Positions 56,317 to 64,000 of a DNA stretch of 64,000 bases are shown here, piece by piece (positions within the stretch are counted from its first letter, which is position 1; each line of letters starts with the position of its first letter). A program made the translations under genes and the position numbers. Under the pieces are notes generated by a model. The model worked only from the letters and a program-made list of their open reading frames with translations. It ran no database searches and was not told the origin of the DNA. Origin of the DNA: Tillus elongatus (taxonomy: Eukaryota > Arthropoda > Insecta > Coleoptera > Cleridae); assembly GCA_964006375.1 (NCBI GenBank), contig OZ023269.1, positions 65,096,029 to 65,160,028 of the forward strand, written 5' to 3'.

Positions 56317-56555
56317 TTTATAACTTTAACCTACTTACCAAATTTGGTTACCATAGTTACCATTTGTTTTAGGAGATAAAAAAATTCCGAAAGAAAACCG
56401 AAAATTTTCCCGGAAAAGCTGCCTCGATTTTCCTGGCTAACGAACCTATCCAAGCCATTAATCAAAGGAAGGTACCTGTAACTTAATTATTTTTTTGAGT
56501 TATCGGTATGATACACACACGCACGAACGCACGCACACAGGCAAGCACGCGCGCA

Positions 56556-56614
<59 letters not shown>

Positions 56615-56640
56615 TGTGCGCGCGCGCGCTTGTGTGTTGT
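56317..56640 (+). repeat. TA-core repeat, right part with AC array
   Basis: Continues the interrupted copy: ctacttaccaaatttggtta, cccggaaaagctgcctcgat, gagttatcggtatgatacac. The core array is AC/GC-rich (about 56512-56636, including an (AC)n run) instead of TA. Confidence 0.8.
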
Positions 56641-56708
56641 AACGGTTATGTTTCATTCGTCACCGTAACTCTCTTACTGACATAACGAGAACCTCAAAGG
56701 AAGCTTAT
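56637..56708. repeat. ~72-bp direct repeat, copy 1
   Basis: ttgtaacggttatgtttcat, caccgtaactctcttactga and cataacgagaacctcaaagg, aagctta. Copy 2 is at 59867-59936. The repeats may be ends of a decayed element, but no gag-pol content is seen between them. Confidence 0.65.
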
Positions 56709-57865
56709 GGGTGTTCCTTGAGATTTCTTTCGTTGAGCATTGTCTAGGGAGAAACGTCGGTACATATTACCTTTATAAATTTGTCGTATCGATAGTGACC
56801 CTGGGTAGTGTCTTGCTGAAAATTTCCGGGAACATTCATGTAGCTCTCTGTCTACCTCCTTTTACGTTTCTGTTGTTTCCTGTGAGTCTTCCTGGTTAGC
56901 GGGATTGACTCGACCAAAGAACACAGGCTGTTTAGGGTGGATGTGAGCGCTAGCATCTGGTCACAACGATAGCTGCTTCTGTCGGTCGGGAAGAAAACGA
57001 GAACTATCGCTTTCTCGCAGAAAACATTTCCTTTCTTTTACCTTTTCCTTTTTCTATTCGTTTTCTACAATCCGACTTTGACCAACCCAAACTTAACAGA
57101 CTTTATTCTGACGAAGAGCCGAACCTGGTGTCACATTCATTGTGTGCCTTCCTAATTCGGTATGTCTATGGCATTTTTAATTTGTGATATACCTAGATAG
57201 GTTAATGAATTTGCGCACGATCCAATGGTTGGCATCTTGTAAAAACTTTCATGAAATTTTGTGGAACTTAAACCCGACATTGACTGGTTTAATTGTCTGT
57301 CCTTGGATACGTTCATTCGTGAATAAATTTGGAATGTACCTAGGAGAATATATCTGCCCCGGTCATGTGTACTTTTTGTCAAAGCAAATTTTCATGAAAT
57401 TTTCGGTAGCTCCTGAACTTGACTATCTTACTGTCTGGTCATTTGCTTGAGTAACTATCATGCTTTTAACATCCTTACTGTTCTAAATTCTTAGATAAAT
57501 GCCACGGGAGGCATAGACCATGCTGCCAGCGATATCCACTTGATCTTTGACACACCCGATTTTGACACCTGATCTAGACCTTTATTTTTATTTTGTGGTG
57601 GAACTATCGTTTTTAAAGGCAATCTGTCGGTAGTTTCTGCCAGCTGTGTTTTGTGATAGTTTGGCAGCCGACTATCGTTTTCGACTAAAATTTGTCGATG
57701 GGCGGATGCCAGCTATTTTAAACAGCCCTTTTTACGTTCTTTTGTTTTGACAATCCCGGAATTGACGTTCCTTACTGTCTGGCTGGCACATAAGTTGCTA
57801 ATGCTTTAACCTTATGTGTTCGCTAAAGTAATGGCGTGACACTTTACAGCCAGCCGCGACCACAT

Positions 57866-57955
57866 GGATTTGACAAACCCGGACTTGACTCTTGATTTGA
57901 CCAACCCAATTTTGACTAGCTCGATCTTGACTCTTGATTTTGACTACCCGGATTG
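57866..57955. repeat. Short degenerate repeat (ttgactcttgatttgac)
   Basis: Three to four imperfect units of about 20-40 bp with ttgac and caaccc motifs. Surrounding 56.7-58.1 kb has no gene I recognise. Confidence 0.45.
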
Positions 57956-58124
57956 GATATTCATTCATGTTTCTGCTGAGATATGTCAGTGGAAGATAAA
58001 TCTGGCACATGTCCAGCGAAACAATAAATCTGTAGCAACTCTTCATAAGTTGATGTGTCTTTGAAATATTTTTTTGGTGCGAAAAATTGTTACCGTGGTT
58101 AGCGTTGACAATTATCGAACCATT

Positions 58125-58480
58125 ACCGCTGATCAAGCAGGTTATGCTTATCAGGCCTATCGAATCGCTATTCTCACTGTAGAATTATCTCTGGCGAGCT
58201 ACCGATTACCTTACCGTTGATAAGATGGGTTACGTCTTATCAAGCCAACCCTCACCGCTGATTAAGCAGGTTATGCTTATCAGACCTATCGTATCGTCAC
58301 TCTCTGGCGAGTTATCTCTGGCAAGTTATCGATTATCGTACTGTTAGTAAAGTGGACACGTTATCAAACCTATGGTATCGTCATGTTTGTCGGCGAGCTA
58401 TCGCTAATGAATTATTGATTACCTTACTGTTGATAAAATGGGTTACATTTTATCAAATCTGTCGTTGTGCGTGTTATCTT
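58125..58480. repeat. Degenerate ~128-bp tandem repeat
   Basis: accgctgatcaagcaggtta recurs as accgctgattaagcaggtta 128 bp later. The blocks ctctggcgagctaccgatta and gttgataagatgggttac also recur, with a third, poorer copy to about 58480. Confidence 0.65.
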
Positions 58481-59516
58481 TATTGTGGCAAGTTACAGTC
58501 AAGGATGTTCTTATGTCGCTTAAGTGGCGAATCTTTTAAGATACTGTTGAAGTAGTTGAAACATGTGAACGCTACGTATGAAGATAAAGCATTATGGGTC
58601 CTACCCTGGCGAATTTTCAACAGAAAATTTTCTTTACCTTTCTCTTGGTTCTGTGGCTCATGTACTTTCTTTTGATGTGGGGTGCACATAGTCTCAGCAA
58701 ATAACTGTGTACAGTTGTCTTAATATTTACTTATCGATTATGACTTTCTTTTCTTTCTACACTATAACTATCGAACTATTTCTTTTTACTCAATTTGGAC
58801 ACTCAATGTGTACATACACGGAGTGGGGTCATTTGGTAGCTTGGGCCTAGTTAACTAACGCCTTACGTCCGACCGACTTGACACGTCCAATCCACACGCT
58901 GTCGTCGGGTACCAAGTGGGTTTTGGTGAATGTAGAATGAATGTTGCGTGGGAGTTCGTCAAAGAGGTCGAGACTGACGACGACTTCATAAAAAATTTAA
59001 AGTTGAAGACTTTCGTGAAGCTGGACGCAATCCTGTGTGAAATGGGTATTCCTTCACACATATTTAAAAACAAGACACCCTTTTTCTACTCTCTTATCTT
59101 CCTTCGAAATTGTATATCTCAAAATGTTTAACGTACTCTTTGTTTTCGGCATAACTTCGGCTTTTCATATTTGGGAATTGGACGACCTAATATGTAAAAT
59201 CTATCTTTTGTAGTTTACTTCATTTGCTTCCGCCTTGGAAGTTCACTCCTTGAATTTCTAGAGACCGCACATTTCAGTAAGGAATACTGAACCATTCCCC
59301 TTATTCCTACCCAATATTGACGTTTTTTTTAATTAACTACCTTATATATCTCGATGTTTACCTGTGATGATATCACAGCTTACCTTGCGATTTGCTTCGT
59401 TGTTAATTACCTGTTTTGATTATCTAGATTTCTACAACTCTGATGTGAATAATATCTGCGTTTATTTGGCGAAATGATCTGCCATTGCTTGGTCACAACT
59501 TATTCTTATTCTGTAA

Positions 59517-59790
59517 AGAATTTTCATGGGAAAATTTACTTAGTTCTTCTATCGTCAGTAATCTATTTTTACTTGGGAATTTAGACATTACTGCTTAATA
59601 TCGACTCACTCTTACTTTGTGGAGAATTTTCATGAGAAAATTAATTAGCCTTATTATCTCAATAACTTAAACCATAACTGTTGGCAATTAATTTCAATCC
59701 TGTTTGGTGATCTAACCTACCTTTGCTTGATAGCAACTTGTCACAACTCTGTGGAAAATTTTCATGAGAAAATTTTCCTGGTGTATTCCT
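59517..59790. repeat. Degenerate ~100-135-bp repeat (ttttcatgagaaaatt)
   Basis: gaattttcatgggaaaattt (about 59520), gaattttcatgagaaaatta (about 59624) and aattttcatgagaaaatttt (about 59758) with loosely similar surroundings. Each core is itself an inverted repeat. Confidence 0.5.
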
Positions 59791-59866
59791 TCAACAGCTT
59801 AAACAATTGAACTTCGAGGTTTAAAAAAAGTGCCTTTTATTTTTTTTCGGGCAGGTTAAGATGGTG

Positions 59867-59936
59867 TGTAACTGTTATGTTTTATTCATCACCGTAACTC
59901 CCTTACTGACATAACGAGAACCTCAAAGGAAGCTTA
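59867..59936. repeat. ~72-bp direct repeat, copy 2
   Basis: Matches 56637-56708 with a few substitutions; the flanks differ. 59.95-62.2 kb contains no recognisable coding sequence or repeat; it is ordinary-looking AT-rich DNA. Confidence 0.65.
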
Positions 59937-62262
59937 AATAAGAAAAGGTAACTTTATTTTTGAAGAGCAATTCAAGTTGTGGTTTTGAAGAGAGTTATTG
60001 AAAATTCGCTATTGACATTTACCATCTTGGTGCCCGTACTGAATTCCCTTTATATACGTTAAATTAAAATATCAACACACGGAATATTTGCTTTAACGAA
60101 AAATATCGTTATTTATTACAAATTCCTACTAAGATGTTTGTAAAGTGGAAATCAAGAAGCAAGATAATATCGTTGCAGAGATCAATATTTACTCCACAAT
60201 GACGTAACAACAGAGATGCCGAAAGTCAAAGTCGAAAATTTATGGGACAAGTTGACAACTTAAAGATATCGCTATCGTTAGGCAATAAAGTGACTTTGAC
60301 AGATACTGGTCGGATAACCCTTGGGACTGCGAAGCTCCGACTTGGTGTCTGCGGCAACTGGCGCGAAAGACATGCATCTCTACATCTCTCTCATATACAT
60401 GGAGGTAGATGGGTAACTAAAATGGACAGAGAACATCATCGAACCGGCGTCGACACAGCGAACAAACCCAGCTGGCTACTTAAGCGCCTGCAAGACGAGG
60501 ATCGAGGCGGTCTATCGACATACATTACTAAAGCAAGATCTGCGCTACCTCCCGCGTTTAGTGGAGGAGAGTTTTCTATCAGGCAAGGTAGTAAAAACGT
60601 GACCTCCGCAAGGAAAGTAAACGCCCAGTGTGATTATCGTGCAAGTGCTGCAAATAGTTTCGGTTTGGTTTAGTTTTAAAGAAAAACGGATTGAATAGTG
60701 AGTCTTTAATGAACCTCTTAATGCAGTGACAAGTGGTTGACGGCATTTTCAAGTGAACACTTCCGGTCACAGTTTCAAGTTTGCCTTTGTGTCCGATTTT
60801 TCCGTATACGTTCAAACATACATTTATCTCAGTATTTGACGTTAAAATACAGTTTTGTCGTTCCGATTCAAGTACATCAAGTTCCAACCCCAGTGCCTAC
60901 CTAGCCTCTTGATTGTACATTGCACCTACACTATCTTCCTGTCTTCACCCCTGTAAGCCTTTTCTGCCAGTTGCTGACTCCTCTCCTAGGGAAATTAAGT
61001 GCCTATGGTAAGCGCTAAATACCGATGTAACCTTGTGCAGTTTCCACACTCCGTCTGCAGGAAAATTAATACCTATGGGACCTCAGGTGTAAGTTCAGAC
61101 CAGCTGGTGAATCTTTGGAAGTGCGAACGCACTACACGTGAGCCATTTACAACTTTTTGAGTGGTTTTTAAAACTAGACAAACATAAACTTTCCTACATT
61201 TCAATTACTCATTGAATTTCTCATTAACTTGCAACATAAATTTTGACTCAGTCAAAATTAAAATCTTAGTGAGATTGTCCGATATATGTAAATGTATTTA
61301 GTATTTTTTTTTGTGTCTTGTCAAATACGTAAATTAAGAATATTACTGTGATATTTAATTGATTAACATTTTGCCCACAAATTTTTCAAACCTTCAAATG
61401 TTTTAGAGTACAAAAAGTAGCTTGTAACCTTTCATTTAAACAATAGTAAACAATTACTTAATTTTACAATATCTGAGCTTTTCTCACAAACTTTTAAAAA
61501 GAAAACATTCCTTGGCCAGAACAATTAATTAGAAATTTACCTAACAAATTAAACTTGAGAGCATTGGTAGATTTAATAGAAAACCCTTTACTTTTACATT
61601 TGATATTTATTTTGTTTCTTTCTAATGTACAACCTTCATTTGATTTACTAGGAGTCTTGATTTGAATAACTCCTGTTATTAATTTATGTCAATAAATTTA
61701 AATATTTCTGTTTTTAATATCGCTTTTGATTGAATAACAAACCCTTCATTTAACCTTTCACAATTCTGGTGGTGCTGTAGCTGGAAATTCTTCATATCTA
61801 TTATCTAGATCTCTTCAAACTAACTAACTAACGTAGTGCCGGTGTTTTGACTTGAAGATCTCATAAATCTAGGACTTTGGGCAGAACAAAATTAAAGCTG
61901 AGTAGGTATTTGATTATCTTTTCATCTTCAAACCAAACAGTGTGTTCTTTATATTACAAAATAATAAATCTGAGAGATAAGTGCAAATAGGTTAGGGTTT
62001 GAGAGGTGATGAAGACCTCACTATTGACCGGATTTAGATCCAGTTGAAATCTGTCACGAGATATCAATCGCGGACAACCATCAAATAAATACACTCGGGT
62101 TTTTAGGCTTAAATTGGCACAGTGTGTGTGTGCGTGTGCGTGTGTGTTTGTGGTTCAACAGTGCGTTAAAGTTCAATATCTCTTTGATTATTCAATAATT
62201 TAAAAAAATGGAACAAAAGTTGCAGGTACTAACGTTAGCTACAAACTAAAATTATTTTTTCA

Positions 62263-62330
62263 TATACAGGGTGTTGGATAAGTTATATACAACCCAAAAT
62301 TCACTTTTTTAAAATGGTACACCCTGTATA
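62263..62330. mobile_element. 68-bp element with 12-bp perfect TIRs
   Basis: TATACAGGGTGT (62263-62274) and ACACCCTGTATA (62319-62330) are exact complements enclosing 44 bp. The acagggtgt end is typical of Tc1/mariner-type elements. It could be a mini-MITE or the fused ends of a larger element. Confidence 0.7.
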
Positions 62331-62867
62331 TTGTCTCATTTAATAATTCCTCTTGTTTTGCCGATTCATCCAGTGGCTTGGGTCTATACAGAGTCGTTCA
62401 AAAGTTATGGCCACTTTTCTAAACCCTCAGAGGTACATTTGACGGTCTGTATCTTCATTAATATGTCAACATGCAACTCTCTATCATGCAAAAAATCTGA
62501 AAAAGTGTTCTCTTCTTTCAACTTCAATCAATACAGAAATAATTCCTTGAAAACAGGATACAGGCTGAGTAAAAACACGGGAGTCAAGTTTTCTCGAGAA
62601 ATTCAAGTGGAACACATGTATATTAAAATCAATTTCGATACATAAACAAATGTTCTTTCAGTTACATTAAGTATTCCCTATACCTAACACCAGTATTTAC
62701 TGAGACATTGGGTGTTTTTTTAAGAAAAAAGGTATATTTATACACAGGAACGAATTTATTATAACGTAACTATGCAAAATAAACAATGCATTGATTAACT
62801 TGTCAAACATTAACTTAAACTATAGAGTAGTTATTTTCTCCTATATGTATTATAACAAGACGCTAAA

Positions 62868-63908
62868 ATGAATTTCTCTCGACAAGAAATGATTGATTTA
62901 TGTGTTAGGAGAAAGTAACAGAAACTGTTTATTCGCGACAAGAATATATCATCAGAAATGTCCCAATAGAAGACAACCACACAGAAGCAGCGCTTTTGAA
63001 AGACTGATGTGACGGTTTGACGAACCAGGGAACACAGGATACAAGAAGACTGAGAGAACCAAGCCTGTTTGAAACGAAGAGAAAGAGCTGATAGTAAATT
63101 TGAAAGTGATAGAAGACCCTCATATCAGTTCAAGAAAAATAGCAAGGGAAATTGATCAGTAAGACTGTTTTACGAATTTTACGTAAAAACAAATTTCATC
63201 CACACCTTATTCAACTCCTCCAAGAACTGTACAATGATGATCATCAAAGGCGACTATCATTTTGTCACTGGGTACAGCAACAAATTCAAAGAGATACAAG
63301 ATTCTTCAGCTTTGTGTTGTTCACTGATAAAGCAACATTTCATAAGAACGGACATGTCAACAGACATAACTTTCACTATTATTCTACTGAAAACCCTCAC
63401 TTTACTCACATCAAAATAGGTGGTCTCTTAACGTCTGGGGTGAAATTATTGGAAATTTTGTCATCGGTCCGCATTTCTGTGAAGAACGGCCCATTGCACA
63501 GCAATATCTTCAGTTTCTAAGAGAAGACCTTGGACCATTATTAGACCAACTGCCTGTTGTCATACTTGATCATATGTGGTTTATGCATGACAGTGCCCCA
63601 GTTCATCATACAGCTAACATTCATGCGTTTCTTAACCAACATTTTCCAGAACGCTGGATTGGACGAAGTGGGTCGAATGCATGGCCGCCTAGGCCACCCG
63701 ATCTAACAAAAATTGACTTTTTATGGGGTTATGTAAAAAAATTAGTTTATCAGTCACAACCGCCTACAAAGAAATGAAGGCAAGAATCTGTGGTGTATTT
63801 GATAATATTAGTTTAAATGTATTACGAGACGCTAACTATTCTTTTGAAACTCGCTTAAACTTATGTGCTGAGCAAAATGGTGGTCATTTTAAACACCTAA
63901 TTAATTAG
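62868..63908 (+). pseudogene. DD41D Tc1/mariner-type transposase, frameshifted
   Basis: Start ATG 62868 (MNFSRQEMIDLCVRR). The N-terminal part is scrambled over frames to about 63150 (recognisable: ENQ-rich HTH linker, then IVNLKVIEDPHISSRKIARE). From 63152 TVLRILRKNKFHPHLIQLLQ follows, then FTDKATF (first Asp near 63326, with the usual following Glu replaced by Lys). After a shift at about 63420 come MHDSAPVHH (second Asp near 63589) and PPDLTKIDFLWG (third Asp near 63715), 41 residues apart. A last shift leads to the FETRLNLCAEQNGGHFKHL end and the stop near 63906. Related to, but well diverged from, the copy at 39.4 kb. No right TIR is visible before the window ends. Confidence 0.85.
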
Positions 63909-64000
63909 TTTTCACTGTTTTTGTGTAGTTGTTATATCAATGCCGTAATTTTCCGTGTTTTATACATTCTAATTTCAGCTTTTAGTTTTATTTCAATATC

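Noticed and set aside
58916..59131. 71-residue ORF with acidic helix
   Set aside because: Protein-like composition but no family recognised and no continuation in flanking frames.
56637..59936. LTR retrotransposon bounded by the 72-bp direct repeats
   Set aside because: Repeats are too short, no TG..CA ends, primer-binding site or pol motifs could be confirmed.
60242..60673. 143-residue ORF
   Set aside because: No recognisable motif, no neighbours of coding type, and open length is compatible with chance in slightly GC-richer DNA.
62331..62645. 104-residue plus-strand ORF upstream of the second transposase
   Set aside because: No recognisable domain; it lies in the 5' non-coding part of the DD41D element region.

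Overview
The window is AT-rich, gene-poor animal DNA made almost entirely of mobile elements and tandem repeats. I found no intact host protein gene and no functional tRNA or rRNA gene. The mix (a Polinton/Maverick, Penelope-like elements with hammerhead ribozymes, a Tx1/L1-type LINE, DD41D Tc1/mariner-type transposases, tRNA-derived SINEs, MITEs and very long dinucleotide arrays) points to an invertebrate metazoan, most likely an arthropod. That placement is inference; the species cannot be read from the sequence.

Layout. 1-6.9 kb: one decayed Polinton with retroviral-type integrase, a conserved Polinton-associated protein and a packaging ATPase on the minus strand, then a capsid-core-like protein, adenain-like protease, minor capsid, double jelly-roll major capsid and two accessory ORFs on the plus strand. 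No DNA polymerase B is visible. 7-10.5 kb: unidentified coding-like fragments, a repeat rich in TCAAGGTCA motifs, a LINE 3' fragment, a Penelope LTR remnant and a hammerhead ribozyme of a second family. 11-17.3 kb: a satellite domain (about 92-bp degenerate units, then 49-bp units) with a recent 1,506-bp tandem duplication. 17.3-27 kb: SINE copies, TA microsatellites, a 50-bp-arm hairpin and mariner scraps. 27.0-32.5 kb: a nearly full-length LINE bounded on both sides by GT/AC microsatellite, one side being an uninterrupted 1,226-bp (GT)n array. 34-49 kb: many copies of a TA-core dispersed repeat, MITEs, a DD41D transposon, SINEs and a second, truncated copy of a related LINE, again embedded in a GT/AC-rich tract. 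49.4-56.3 kb: a 6.9-kb inverted (palindromic) Penelope insertion with a 13-bp target-site duplication and four hammerhead motifs, interrupting a TA-core repeat. 56.3-62.2 kb: degenerate repeats without recognisable genes. 62.3-64 kb: a 68-bp mini-element and a second DD41D transposase pseudogene.

Most interesting points: (a) both LINE copies sit in AC/GT microsatellite in the same relative orientation, suggesting a microsatellite-targeted LINE; (b) the Penelope palindrome entered as one unit, as shown by its TSD and the reconstructable empty site; (c) two unrelated hammerhead families share an 8-nt self-complementary stem III, as expected of ribozymes acting as dimers; (d) TA arrays occupy one fixed position inside a dispersed repeat, so mobile elements seed the microsatellites. 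Nearly every protein-coding unit carries frameshifts or stops, so the window is mostly a record of past activity; the LINE at 27-32 kb and the Penelope copies look youngest.
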